Below, piece after piece: positions 46,176-54,410 of a stretch of 64,000 nucleotides of DNA. Source of the DNA: Peteryoungia ipomoeae (GTDB lineage Bacteria > Pseudomonadota > Alphaproteobacteria > Rhizobiales > Rhizobiaceae); assembly GCF_004912165.1 (NCBI RefSeq), contig NZ_STGV01000004.1, forward strand, positions 434,001 to 498,000. Direction: 5' to 3'. The notes under the pieces were generated by a model that ran no database searches, was not told the origin of the DNA, and worked only from the letters and a program-made list of their open reading frames with translations. Position numbers and translations under genes: made by a program. Positions within the stretch are counted from its first letter, which is position 1. Every line of letters begins with the position of its first letter.

Positions 46176-46949
46176 ATGCATGAGATGATACATGACGAAA
46201 ATCTGCCGCTTGTCCGGCGCCTGGAAGCGGTCGGTTTTCGTGCCTGGCCAGCAAGCAGCGTTGCTTATGACGGCAGCTGGCAGATCCGCCTGACAGGCAG
46301 CCATCCATCGAAGCGGCTGAACTGCCTTGTGGCGCTCGACCCTTCTGACGTGCGCGATATTCCGCTCCGTATCGAGAAGGCCGAGCGCAAGTTCGCAGCA
46401 CACGGGCGGCCCTTGCTCGTGCGCGAGACGCCGCTGTCTCCGCGTCCGCTGCTCGATTATCTTGCGCAAAATGGCTGGGAGCGTTTCGAAGAGGTGGTCA
46501 CCTTGACCGCGGATCTGACGACAATCGAGCTGCCGGATGGGCTCGATTATCTGCCGACGCAGGATGTCGGACGTTATGTCGATGCCGATATCGCCGTGCA
46601 CGGGGCCGATCCCGCCGGCAAGCCGGCGCTGGCTGAAATCGTCAGTGCCATTCAACCTCCGACCGGCCTCTTCGTCATCGAGGATGCCGAGGACGGGCCG
46701 CTGGCCGCAACGCTTTGCGTGCAGGACAATGATCTGGCCGGCCTCATGTCGCTTGCCGTACGGGCAGATCGCCGGCGTCAGGGACTTGGCGTCGAGCTTC
46801 TGACCTCGGCGCTGCGCTGGGCGCGGATGCGCGGTGCGCGCGCCGCCTGGCTGCAGGTGGTGGCCGATAACAAGGCGGCTCTTGCGCTTTACGCAAAGAT
46901 GGGCTTCACCGAAGCCTATCGCTATGCCTATTGGCGAAAGGGCGCCTGA
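46176..46949 (+). CDS. GNAT family N-acetyltransferase
   Basis: A 257-residue protein. The C-terminal half is a standard GNAT domain: GLFVIEDAEDGPLAATLCV, LMSLAVRADRRRQGLGVELL with the acetyl-CoA loop, and ADNKAALALYAKMGF. The N-terminal half is a second, degenerate GNAT-like fold. The start is uncertain: ATG 46176 avoids overlap with argJ, while 46137 and 46149 overlap its end and 46185 is later. It overlaps mutT by one base (TGATG). The substrate is unknown. Confidence 0.82.
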   Translation: MHEMIHDENLPLVRRLEAVGFRAWPASSVAYDGSWQIRLTGSHPSKRLNCLVALDPSDVRDIPLRIEKAERKFAAHGRPLLVRETPLSPRPLLDYLAQNGWERFEEVVTLTADLTTIELPDGLDYLPTQDVGRYVDADIAVHGADPAGKPALAEIVSAIQPPTGLFVIEDAEDGPLAATLCVQDNDLAGLMSLAVRADRRRQGLGVELLTSALRWARMRGARAAWLQVVADNKAALALYAKMGFTEAYRYAYWRKGA

Positions 46950-47371
46950 TGAGCGACGCTTCCTCCTCACCCCGGCCGATCCTGCTTGTGGCTGCCTGCG
47001 CGCTAGTTGATGCCGACAACCGCATCCTTTTGGCGCAGCGCCCGGAAGGCAAATCGCTGGCCGGCCTCTGGGAGTTTCCCGGCGGCAAGGTTGAGGCGGG
47101 CGAGACGCCCGAGGAGACGCTGGTGCGGGAGTTGGAAGAGGAGCTCGGGATCCAGACCAAGATCGCCTGCCTTGCGCCGTTGACCTTTGCCAGCCACACC
47201 TATGAGACCTTTCATCTGCTGATGCCGCTCTATATCTGCCGGCGCTACGAGGGCATCGCCCGAGGCCGCGAAGGGCAGGCTCTGAAGTGGGTGAGCGCAA
47301 AAGCGCTACGCGACTACCCCATGCCGCCCGCCGACGAGCCATTGATCCCATTTCTTCAGGATCTGCTTTAA
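46949..47371 (+). CDS. mutT: 8-oxo-dGTP diphosphatase MutT (Nudix)
   Basis: Removes oxidised guanine nucleotides from the pool. The 140-residue protein has the complete Nudix box, GGKVEAGETPEE followed by TLVRELEEELGI, and the WEFPGGK recognition loop before it. The C-terminal PPADEPLIPFLQDLL end is common in alphaproteobacterial MutT. The start codon shares its A with the stop of the GNAT gene, giving argJ-GNAT-mutT as one transcription unit. Confidence 0.92.
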   Translation: MSDASSSPRPILLVAACALVDADNRILLAQRPEGKSLAGLWEFPGGKVEAGETPEETLVRELEEELGIQTKIACLAPLTFASHTYETFHLLMPLYICRRYEGIARGREGQALKWVSAKALRDYPMPPADEPLIPFLQDLL

Positions 47372-47468
47372 TAATGGCTCAATTCGCCATCGCATCTTAA
47401 TCAAAAGTTTATACCCGCCGGGCCAAAATGGCGCTGTTCATGCGTGAGAATCGTGTGCGGAGCGTGTT

Positions 47469-47795
47469 ATGGTCAATGAGTCATTGCGGAAGGCGGAAGA
47501 ACCGAAGGTCCGGTCCTTGTTGAGGGGCGGGCAGATCGGCGTGCTGAATATTGCACTTTTGTTTGCCACTGCAGCCATCGCGTTTTCGCTGGTCGTGACC
47601 CCCATGGTGTCCGGCTCAGTCGAGCGAGAGACATTGGCTTTCCAGCCTGATGAAATCGACATGATGTCGACCGGCTCGATTCCGAAATCCGACAACGGCA
47701 AGCGCTATACCATTCGGCGCAGCGTGCTTCAGAAGACCCCTGGATCCGTCTGCATTGTCAACGGCTACGGACCGGAGATGGGTTCCGCCTGCTAA
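47469..47795 (+). CDS. Hypothetical single-pass membrane protein next to Flp pilin
   Basis: A 108-residue protein I cannot name. It has a charged N-terminus of about 20 residues, one helix (about 24-46, GVLNIALLFATAAIAFSLVV), then a polar outer domain that ends with two cysteines (SVCIVNG and GSAC), which could form a disulfide outside the cell membrane. It lies 57 bases before the Flp pilin gene on the same strand. A role in pilus biology is inferred from position only. Confidence 0.6.
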   Translation: MVNESLRKAEEPKVRSLLRGGQIGVLNIALLFATAAIAFSLVVTPMVSGSVERETLAFQPDEIDMMSTGSIPKSDNGKRYTIRRSVLQKTPGSVCIVNGYGPEMGSAC

Positions 47796-47852
47796 AGCTT
47801 TTACCGGCAGCCGATAGAAGCGGCGGCGTCCAATTTGTATCTGGAGTTTTCA

Positions 47853-48035
47853 ATGCGCTTGTTTCAACTCTTCCTGGCAGACGTGAAGGCTGCGACCGCC
47901 ATTGAATACGGTCTGATCGCCGCGATCATGAGCGTGGCGCTGATCAGCGGTTACGGCGCCTTTACAAATTCGCTGATGGGCACGTTCAACACCATCAATA
48001 CGAACATCGCTGACGCCAACGCCAAGATGGATTGA
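47853..48035 (+). CDS. Flp family type IVb pilin
   Basis: A 60-residue prepilin. The short leader ends at the cleavage region KA-ATAIEYG; E18 and Y19 are the conserved Glu+5 and Tyr of Flp pilins. A 20-residue hydrophobic helix and a short polar tail follow. The residue before the cut is Ala13, where Gly is usual. The start ATG 47853 follows TGGAG; a TTG at 47835 is in frame. No cpa/tad assembly genes are nearby, so this is an orphan pilin locus. Confidence 0.88.
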   Translation: MRLFQLFLADVKAATAIEYGLIAAIMSVALISGYGAFTNSLMGTFNTINTNIADANAKMD

Positions 48036-48041
48036 AGAGGG

Positions 48042-48929
48042 TCAGTCCTGACCGTCGAGGCGCCTGGTTGGATCCAGCGCGTCTGCAAGACGCATTTTCG
48101 CCGATCCTGGCTTGAGCGGCTTCTGCTGGCTCTCGTGCGGCGCCCAGCCTGAGAGATAGACAACCGAAAAGCTTGCCCGGATGCGACCGTCCGGATCGGC
48201 AAAGCGCTCTGCGTAAAGTTCGGCGGCACGCAGGAAGAAACGGCGCGAGACCGGACGGCGGCTGCGACCGAGCAGCGGGTTGGCCATGCCCATGGCCTTG
48301 AGATCCCGCATCAGTGCAAAAATGTGGTCGTAGCGGACCGTATAAATTTCCTCGTCGATGACCGGAAGCGCAAAGCCTGCCCGCTGCAGGAGGCCGCCGA
48401 TGTCGCGGATGTCGGCAAAGGGGATGACGCGCGGGCTGGCGCCGCCATAAAGCTCTGTTTCGGTCGCAAGGAGCACCTCACGCAGTTCCGACAGGGTTCC
48501 CGAGCCGGGGATCGCAGCAAGCAGCAGGCCATCGGGCTTCAGCGCCCGGCGCATCTGGATCAGCATGCCGGGGGTGTCGTTGGTCAGGTGCAGCGAAAGC
48601 GGAGCAAGGATCAGATTGGTGCTCTCAGGCGCGAGCGGCACAGTTTCGAAGGCAGTCGGCTCGATGGGACCGTTAGAGCCGGCAAAAGCCGGTGTCGTCT
48701 CGATGCGGCGCATGTGGTCGACCTTGCCGGTCGCAAGCGCTGCTTTTGCGGCAAGCCCTGTTGCGCCGAACAATTCGACGGCCTCTTCGAAGCGGCGTTC
48801 GGTGAGGGAGAGCCGCTCGCCGAATTCCTCAGCCGCGATCGAAAGCAGGAAATCACTGCCTGGAGAAAATCGCTGGATCGCTTTCTCGCGATTTCTGGCA
48901 ATCAGGGCTTCGTCGAAAATTGCATTCAT
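48042..48929 (-). CDS. NDUFAF5-like SAM-dependent methyltransferase family protein
   Basis: A 295-residue protein: N-terminal FDEALIARNREKAIQRF, then a methyltransferase-like fold with LILAPLSLHLTNDTPGMLIQMRRALKPDGLLLAAIPGSGTLSELR split over motifs III to V, and C-terminal YRRFFLRAAELY-like and ADPDGRIRASFSVVYLSGW segments. The last is a hallmark of bacterial relatives of NDUFAF5, the mitochondrial complex I assembly factor that hydroxylates an arginine. The bacterial role is inferred. It is divergent from comF, with 58 bases between the starts, and convergent with the pilin gene. Confidence 0.75.
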   Translation of the reverse strand: MNAIFDEALIARNREKAIQRFSPGSDFLLSIAAEEFGERLSLTERRFEEAVELFGATGLAAKAALATGKVDHMRRIETTPAFAGSNGPIEPTAFETVPLAPESTNLILAPLSLHLTNDTPGMLIQMRRALKPDGLLLAAIPGSGTLSELREVLLATETELYGGASPRVIPFADIRDIGGLLQRAGFALPVIDEEIYTVRYDHIFALMRDLKAMGMANPLLGRSRRPVSRRFFLRAAELYAERFADPDGRIRASFSVVYLSGWAPHESQQKPLKPGSAKMRLADALDPTRRLDGQD

Positions 48930-48987
48930 CTCGTGTCTTCCTGCCTGTGCCTTGGCAAAGGCGCGGGCTTGGGCGTAAAGTCAAGTC

Positions 48988-49764
48988 ATGCTCAAGGACA
49001 TAGTGCAGAAATCGGCCAGGGTCAGCCGGGTCCAGGCCGGGGCTGTCCTGCGCGCTGTGCTTTCCTATGTCCATCCGCCGGTATGCGCTGGCTGTGGGAT
49101 GCTGACGGTGCGGCATCAGGCACTGTGCGTGGACTGCTGGGCAAGCTTGCGGCTGATCGAGCGGCCCTTCTGCGAAATCCTCGGGTCTCCCTTTGCGTAT
49201 GATCCGGGAGAAGGCGCCATCTCGCCCGAAGCGATCGCCAACCCGCCGGTCTTTGATCGGTTGCGTTCGGTTGCGCTGTACGAGGGTGTGGCGCGCCAGC
49301 TTGTGCAGGACCTCAAATATCGCGACCGGTTGGATCTTGCGCCGATGATGGCGGCCTGGATGATGCGGGCGGCGAGCGCGGAAATCGCGGCCTCGGATGC
49401 TGTGGTCAGCGTGCCGCTGCACCGGATGCGTCTGATGGGACGGATGTTCAATCAGTCCGCCGAACTGGCACGGCATCTGGCGCGCCAGGCGGGCAAGCCA
49501 TTCCTGCCGCAGGCGCTGATCCGAAAGAAGCGGACGACGCAGCAGGTCGGGCTCACTGCCAATCAGCGGCTTCTCAATGTCCGGGGTGCTTTTGCCGTGC
49601 CGGACGAGACGGTGGATCTGGTGCTCGGGCGCCGGCTGATTCTAATTGACGATGTCTACACGACGGGGGCGACGGTCGGCGCTGCGGTCACCGCGCTCAA
49701 ACGGGCGGGGGTCGCGGATGTGACTGTTTTGACCTTTGCAAGGGCTCTGGCTCAGCCTATATGA
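48988..49764 (+). CDS. comF: ComF family phosphoribosyltransferase-like protein
   Basis: A 258-residue protein with an N-terminal zinc ribbon (PPVCAGCG and LCVDCWASL) and a C-terminal type I PRTase fold. The middle has VPLHRMRLMGRMFNQSAELA and KKRTTQQVGLTANQR; the PRPP-loop equivalent is LILIDDVYTTGATV. ComF proteins take part in natural transformation in some species by helping single-stranded DNA handling; in rhizobia the role is untested. It is divergent from the NDUFAF5-like gene and precedes grxC by 46 bases. Confidence 0.88.
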   Translation: MLKDIVQKSARVSRVQAGAVLRAVLSYVHPPVCAGCGMLTVRHQALCVDCWASLRLIERPFCEILGSPFAYDPGEGAISPEAIANPPVFDRLRSVALYEGVARQLVQDLKYRDRLDLAPMMAAWMMRAASAEIAASDAVVSVPLHRMRLMGRMFNQSAELARHLARQAGKPFLPQALIRKKRTTQQVGLTANQRLLNVRGAFAVPDETVDLVLGRRLILIDDVYTTGATVGAAVTALKRAGVADVTVLTFARALAQPI

Positions 49765-49810
49765 AGTACTTGATAGAGCAGCGTAAAGCAGCGGCAAAGC
49801 GGAGTTGCAG

Positions 49811-50068
49811 ATGGTGAATGTGACAATCTATACCCGGCAGGGATGCGGTTACTGCACTCGAGCCAAGATGCTGCTTGAGCAAAAGGGGGTGGCGTTCACG
49901 GAGCACGACGCGACCGGCAATGCCGATCTGCGCCAGCAGATGCTCGATAGGGCGCATGGTCGGACCACCTTTCCGCAGATCTTCATCGGCGAAACCCATG
50001 TCGGTGGTTGTGACGACCTTTATGCGCTGGATCGGGCAGGTAAGCTCGATCCCCTGCTGCACCATTGA
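49811..50068 (+). CDS. grxC: Glutaredoxin 3
   Basis: An 85-residue dithiol glutaredoxin that reduces disulfides using glutathione. The active site is C12-G-Y-C15. The TVP-like loop is replaced by TTFPQIFIGETHVGG, and the GGCDDL-like segment (VGGCDDLYAL) binds glutathione. The ATG at 49811 has a CGGAG site; a TTG at 49805 is in frame. The next gene, a deaminated-glutathione amidase, starts 11 bases downstream, so a shared glutathione role is likely. Confidence 0.94.
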   Translation: MVNVTIYTRQGCGYCTRAKMLLEQKGVAFTEHDATGNADLRQQMLDRAHGRTTFPQIFIGETHVGGCDDLYALDRAGKLDPLLHH

Positions 50069-50079
50069 GGAGAGCAACG

Positions 50080-50937
50080 ATGGTCTTCAAGGCTGCCGCC
50101 ATTCAAATGTGTTCGGGTGTGGATCCGGCGCGCAACGTGGAGAGCATGACCCGGCTGGTGCGCGATGCCGCCGCGCGCGGCGCGATCTATGTGCAGACGC
50201 CGGAGATGACCGGTGCCGTGCAGAAGGATCGTCCAGGCCTGATGGCCGTCCTGCGCGACGAGGAGAGCGACCTGGTCGTCAAGGCCGCTGCCGATCTTGC
50301 GCGCGAGCTTGGCATCCACCTGCATATCGGCTCCACTGCCATCAAGCTTGACGATGGCAGGATTGCCAATCGTGCCTTCCTGTTCGGGCCGAAGGGCGAA
50401 AAGATCACCAGCTACGACAAGATCCACATGTTCGATGTCGATCTCGACAATGGCGAGAGCTGGCGGGAAAGCGCCGTCTATCGCCCGGGCGAGTGGGCCG
50501 TCGTTGCCGATCTGCCATTCGGCAAGCTTGGTTTCGGCATTTGTTACGACGTGCGTTTCCCGCATCTGTTCCGGGCCGAGGCCATGGCGGGCGCGGAGAT
50601 CCTGACGACGCCAGCAGCCTTCACCAAGCAGACGGGCGAGGCGCATTGGGAAATCCTTTTGCGCGCACGGGCCATCGAGAACGGTGCCTTCGTCATTTCC
50701 GCCGCGCAGGCCGGCGTGCATGAAGATGGTCGCGAGACCTTCGGTCATTCGATGATCGTTGGCCCCTGGGGCAAGATCCTGGCTGCTGCCGGCGGAACCG
50801 GCGAGGCCGTCGTCATCGCCGAGATCGATATTCAGGCGGTGAAGGCTTGCCGGGCAAAAGTCCCGAACCTGAAGAACGGCCGTGAGTTCTCGCTGGAGGC
50901 TGCGCCCGTTCTGGCGAAGGGAGGCGTCACGGTTTGA
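50080..50937 (+). CDS. Carbon-nitrogen hydrolase, deaminated-glutathione amidase type
   Basis: A nitrilase-superfamily protein of 285 residues with the catalytic triad E42 (QTPEMTG), K114 (SYDKIHMFDVDL) and C155 (FGICYDVRFP). The HMFDVDLDNGESWRESAVY segment and overall length fit the Nit1/YbeM branch, which repairs deaminated glutathione made by transaminase side reactions. The neighbour grxC supports this. Start 50080 follows GAGGAGA. The last four bases overlap the DUF1178 gene. Confidence 0.88.
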   Translation: MVFKAAAIQMCSGVDPARNVESMTRLVRDAAARGAIYVQTPEMTGAVQKDRPGLMAVLRDEESDLVVKAAADLARELGIHLHIGSTAIKLDDGRIANRAFLFGPKGEKITSYDKIHMFDVDLDNGESWRESAVYRPGEWAVVADLPFGKLGFGICYDVRFPHLFRAEAMAGAEILTTPAAFTKQTGEAHWEILLRARAIENGAFVISAAQAGVHEDGRETFGHSMIVGPWGKILAAAGGTGEAVVIAEIDIQAVKACRAKVPNLKNGREFSLEAAPVLAKGGVTV

Positions 50938-51362
50938 TCCGCTACACTCTCTGTTGTGATCAGGCCCATGAATTCGAGGGCTGGTTTGCAGGCAGCGCCG
51001 AATTCGACCGTCAGAAGGCAAGTGGCTTTCTGACGTGTCCGATCTGTGGATCGGGCGAGGTTTCCAAGGCCCTGATGGCGCCGTCGGTCTCCACTGCTCG
51101 AGCCAAGGAAGCGACGCAGGCCTTGGCCGTTTCTGACGTGCAGAAGCAGGCATTCGAGAAGATCAAGCAGGCCATGCGCGAGATCCGCGACAGCAGCGAG
51201 GATGTGGGCCGCCGGTTCCCGGAAGAGGCGCGCAAGATCCATTACGGTGAAACGGAAGCGCGCGGCATTATCGGCGAGGCTTCGCCTGTCGAGGTCAAGT
51301 CCCTGATCGAGGAGGGGATTGCCGTCGCACCACTGCCGGTTCTGCCGGATGACGTGAACTGA
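50934..51362 (+). CDS. DUF1178 family protein
   Basis: A 142-residue protein with the family N-terminus MIRYTLCCDQAHEFEGWF, a CPICGSGEVSKALMAPSV zinc-ribbon-like element, a helical middle, and a conserved C-terminal block PEEARKIHYGETEARGIIGEAS. Its function is unknown. The start is TTG, overlapping the amidase stop as TTGA, with GGGAGG upstream; the conserved N-terminus begins exactly there. It overlaps the DUF3291 gene by one base. Confidence 0.9.
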   Translation: MIRYTLCCDQAHEFEGWFAGSAEFDRQKASGFLTCPICGSGEVSKALMAPSVSTARAKEATQALAVSDVQKQAFEKIKQAMREIRDSSEDVGRRFPEEARKIHYGETEARGIIGEASPVEVKSLIEEGIAVAPLPVLPDDVN

Positions 51363-51943
51363 TGGCAGCCAGCGCGCATCTGGCGATTTACAATTTTGGC
51401 ATTCATGTCGATGAATTCGGCAGCGAAGCGGTGCAGGGCTTCAGCCTCAGAGAGCCGGCCAATTTTAAAGCGGCGGAGCGCGCGCCAGGTTTCATCGCAA
51501 GGTCAGGCTATGACGGGGAACCGGGGCCGCCAAGCTGGGGACCGCAGGTTTTTCCGCGTTTTCTTGCTGAGCGGGGAGGTGGCGCCGCGGTGTCTTCGCT
51601 GTCGCTCTGGCGCGATATCGAAAGTCTGATGGCCTTTGCGTATACCGGCGTGCACGCGAATGCGCTGAAGTACGCACGGCGCTGGAATGTCGTTCAGGAC
51701 TGGCCGCCGCTGGTGATGTTCTGGGTGGCAGCGGGCCATCGACCCGATTGGCAGGAAGGCGTCGCGCGCTTCGAAATGCTTGTCGACCAGGGGTGTGGGC
51801 CTCAGTGTTTCACCTTCAAGCAGGCCTATAGCCCTGATGGCGCTCCCGCAGTTATCGATCGATCACTGGTAAAGGAGCGCGCGGCCGCGAATGCGGCCGT
51901 GCAAGGTGATCTGCTCGAGACTGTGCTCAATCTGCCGGTCTGA
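51362..51943 (+). CDS. DUF3291 domain-containing protein
   Basis: A 193-residue protein. The core SLSLWRDIESLMAFAYTGVHANALKYARRW and the later LVMFWVAAGHRPDWQEGVARFEMLVDQG match the DUF3291 pattern, a ferredoxin-like alpha/beta fold related to antibiotic-biosynthesis monooxygenases. Its function is unknown. The start ATG shares its A with the stop of DUF1178 (TGATG), so it is the last gene of a coupled set grxC-amidase-DUF1178-DUF3291. It ends convergently with DUF924. Confidence 0.75.
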   Translation: MAASAHLAIYNFGIHVDEFGSEAVQGFSLREPANFKAAERAPGFIARSGYDGEPGPPSWGPQVFPRFLAERGGGAAVSSLSLWRDIESLMAFAYTGVHANALKYARRWNVVQDWPPLVMFWVAAGHRPDWQEGVARFEMLVDQGCGPQCFTFKQAYSPDGAPAVIDRSLVKERAAANAAVQGDLLETVLNLPV

Positions 51944-51948
51944 CCCCT

Positions 51949-52500
51949 TCAGCCCTTGAAGCCGCCCTCGTTCAGAAAGACCTGCTCATCTGCCGTCGTC
52001 GTGCGCCCAAGCGCCGGATTGCGGTGGGGGAAGCGGCCGAAACGGACGATGACGTCGCGATGGATGACCGCGTAGTCGAGATAATCCTTTGGTCCGCCGC
52101 GGTCTGTCAGTGCCGTGAACAGTGCGATGCAGCGTTCCTGTTCTGCCAGATCCTCGGCATGTTCAAAGGGCAGATAGAAGAAGCCGGCAAGATCCGGTTC
52201 GGTCGCTGTGTCGTGACCGAGCTCGATCGACTTCTTCGCCAGTGACAATGCCAACGGATCAGTGGCAAAGGCATGGCCGGAATTGCGGAAGAGGTTGCGG
52301 GGGAACTGGTCCAGCAGGATCATCAGGGCAAGCGCCCCTTCCGCCGTTTCCATCCAGTCCGACACTTCATTGCGCGCAGCTTTGAAATGCAGATCGAGAA
52401 AGTTTTCGCGAATGGCGGCATCAAAGGCATCGTCCTTGGCGAACCATTTTTCGCGGCCTGCCTTCTGCCAGAAGTCGACGACGTCACGAGCGGCGGTCAT
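51949..52500 (-). CDS. DUF924 family protein
   Basis: A 183-residue all-helical protein. The family core is clear: [68 protein letters not shown], and [27 protein letters not shown]924 proteins have a TPR-like fold and unknown function. The start overlaps the ubiG stop by four bases (ATGA), so translation is coupled to ubiG. Confidence 0.92.
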   Translation of the reverse strand: MTAARDVVDFWQKAGREKWFAKDDAFDAAIRENFLDLHFKAARNEVSDWMETAEGALALMILLDQFPRNLFRNSGHAFATDPLALSLAKKSIELGHDTATEPDLAGFFYLPFEHAEDLAEQERCIALFTALTDRGGPKDYLDYAVIHRDVIVRFGRFPHRNPALGRTTTADEQVFLNEGGFKG

Positions 52501-53252
52501 GACGGCTGTCCAGGGCGGCAGGCAAGCGCCATGTAGTTGACGTCGATGTCGCTCGACAAATTCCATTGGTTCTGCAGCGGGTTGAAGAAGACCCCCTTCA
52601 TTTCCAGAACCTGCATGCCGCTTCTGGCGAGCGGGCCTTCGATCTCCTCCGGGCGAACCAGCTTTTCATACTGGTGGGTGCCGCGCGGCAGCCAGCGCAG
52701 TACATATTCCGCGCCAACGATGGCGAGTGCTGCGGCCTTCATGGTGCGGTTGATGGTGGATACCAGCATCAGGCCGCCGGGGCGGACCATCGAGGCGCAG
52801 GTGGAGAGGAAGAAATCCACATCGGCGACGTGTTCGACAACTTCCATATTGAGGATCACGTCAAAGGTTTCTCCGGCCTCTGCCAGGGCCTCCGCGGTGA
52901 CGGCCCGGTAATCGACGGGAACGCCGCTCTGGGCGGAATGGGTCATGGCAATCTTGATGTTTTTCTCGGAGGCGTCGGCACCGAGGACCTCGCCGCCCAT
53001 CCGGGCCACCGGCTCGGAGAGCAGTCCGCCGCCACAGCCGATGTCGAGGATACGCAGGCCTTCCAGCGGACGATGGCCCTTGGGGTCTCGACCGAAATGT
53101 GTCGAAACCTTGTCGCGGATATAGGCAAGGCGCACAGGGTTGATCTTGTGGAGCGGCTTGAACTTGCCGGTCGGATCCCACCATTCGGCTGCCATGGCCG
53201 AGAAACGGTCGACTTCCGCCTGATCAATGGTGGTGCGTGGCTCTGCACTCAT
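52497..53252 (-). CDS. ubiG: Ubiquinone biosynthesis O-methyltransferase
   Basis: SAM methyltransferase that performs both O-methylations in ubiquinone synthesis. The 251-residue protein has the N-terminal [21 protein letters not shown] block typical of UbiG, SAM loop [36 protein letters not shown], and the C-terminal NYMALACRP end. The start ATG 53252 has AGGAG nine bases upstream. It is divergent from the SH3 gene. Quinone synthesis connects functionally with ETF and DsbB, which both feed electrons to quinone. Confidence 0.93.
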   Translation of the reverse strand: MSAEPRTTIDQAEVDRFSAMAAEWWDPTGKFKPLHKINPVRLAYIRDKVSTHFGRDPKGHRPLEGLRILDIGCGGGLLSEPVARMGGEVLGADASEKNIKIAMTHSAQSGVPVDYRAVTAEALAEAGETFDVILNMEVVEHVADVDFFLSTCASMVRPGGLMLVSTINRTMKAAALAIVGAEYVLRWLPRGTHQYEKLVRPEEIEGPLARSGMQVLEMKGVFFNPLQNQWNLSSDIDVNYMALACRPGQPS

Positions 53253-53424
53253 GCATCTTACTCCTGCTCTACCTTGGCCTTCAAGTCGTCCCAATAGCTT
53301 GCGAAGTCAAGGGCAAGGGAGGTCGCAGGTCGCGGCATTCCGAGTGACACGGAACCGCAGGCTGCCGCTTTACGTTTCAAGCCCGAGCGACACTGCGCTT
53401 ATTCCATCAGCAGGAGAAAACTTC

Positions 53425-54150
53425 ATGCGTAAATACTGGTTCATGGCCCTGGCTGCCGTGGCGTCCGTGGCAGGGCCCGCGCTGGCCGAGGCGGCGCCTG
53501 CCGTTGCGACAGCCAATGTCAACATGCGGTCTGGCCCAAGCACCCGCTACCCTGCGGTTTTCGTCGTCCCTGCCGGGAGCCGCGTCGACATTCGCGGCTG
53601 CTTGTCGAGTGCCAACTGGTGCGACGTATCGGTTGCCGGGTATCGCGGTTGGATCTCCGGCTCCTACTTGCAGACGACCTATTCGCAGCGCCGCGTTTAT
53701 GTTGAGCCGGAATACTACCGCCCGCTTGGCATTCCGACAGTGACGTTCAGTGTCGGTCGCTACTGGGACGACCATTATCGCGGGCGCTCCTTCTATCGCG
53801 AGCGCGACCGCTGGAGCCGCGGCCCGGACTGGCGGGATGACCGCGACAGACGCGATCGTGACCGGGATTGGCGTGACCGCGACCGTGACCGCGATTGGCG
53901 CGGCGACAATGATGGCCGGGATCGCGACCGTGATCGTGATCGTGATCGGGATCGGGATCGGGATCGGGATCGGGATCGGGATTGGCGCGACCGTGACCGC
54001 GATTCGGGCGAAAACCGCCGGCCTGAGGAATATCGCCGTCCGCAGGCAGACCAGGCTCGCGGCAATGACGACCGCGACAACCACCCGATCCGTCGACTGC
54101 GGGAAAAACGCGAACAGATTTGCGCGGAGCAGCCAGAACGTTGCCGCTAA
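53425..54150 (+). CDS. SH3-domain exported protein with Asp-Arg repeat tail
   Basis: A 241-residue precursor with a signal peptide (cleavage near residue 22-25, ALAEA), a bacterial SH3 domain at about 28-90 (VNMRSGPSTRYPAVFVVPAG, WCDVSVAGYRGWISGSYL) with two cysteines, a short linker, and a tail of about 90 residues made largely of Arg-Asp dipeptides. The tail ends in EQICAEQPERC. SH3_3 domains often bind peptidoglycan. The tail is encoded by hexamer repeats and is expected to be disordered and highly charged. The start follows CAGGAGA. A strong terminator comes after. Confidence 0.85.
   Translation: MRKYWFMALAAVASVAGPALAEAAPAVATANVNMRSGPSTRYPAVFVVPAGSRVDIRGCLSSANWCDVSVAGYRGWISGSYLQTTYSQRRVYVEPEYYRPLGIPTVTFSVGRYWDDHYRGRSFYRERDRWSRGPDWRDDRDRRDRDRDWRDRDRDRDWRGDNDGRDRDRDRDRDRDRDRDRDRDRDWRDRDRDSGENRRPEEYRRPQADQARGNDDRDNHPIRRLREKREQICAEQPERCR
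53926..53979 (+). repeat. Hexanucleotide tandem repeat inside the SH3-protein gene
   Basis: Six perfect GATCGG units (53944-53979) preceded by three GATCGT units. Each unit encodes Asp-Arg. Replication slippage would add or remove dipeptides without changing frame. Confidence 0.9.
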
Positions 54151-54177
54151 GTCGCAACGGAGCACACACTTATCGAC

Positions 54178-54201
54178 AGGGGGGCTTGCGCCCCCCTTTT
54201 T
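54178..54201 (+). terminator. Rho-independent terminator after the SH3-protein gene
   Basis: AGGGGGGC (54178-54185) pairs with GCCCCCCT (54190-54197) around TTGC, followed by TTTTG. It separates the SH3 gene from lysC. Confidence 0.85.
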
Positions 54202-54327
54202 GTTTCGCCGCGCCGGCAAGCGGCTCGCGCATAGGTTCCTGATCGCACCAAAGTGAAAATCCTTCCGACGCCGTACCGTTTGCAGGTCATGTGACCGTTG
54301 CGTGCCAGGAACATATGGACTAAAAGC

Positions 54328-54382
54328 CCCGCAACCTGCGGGACTGAGCGCAGGCCGGTATTTCTGTGCCGGTGTGACCGGC
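54328..54382 (+). promoter_or_regulatory. Possible leader structures upstream of lysC
   Basis: CCCGCA-ACC-TGCGGG forms a hairpin at 54328-54342. Downstream, two copies of GCCGGT (54354-54359 and 54368-54373) can each pair with the same ACCGGC (54377-54382), so two hairpins exclude each other. The second ends 28 bases before the lysC start. Whether this lies in the transcript is unknown. Confidence 0.3.
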
Positions 54383-54410
54383 TTAATCCTAGGGCATACG
54401 GTTCAAATCT

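Noticed and set aside
53926..53979. Short CRISPR-like array in the SH3 gene
   Set aside because: The units are six bases, have no spacers and encode protein in frame.
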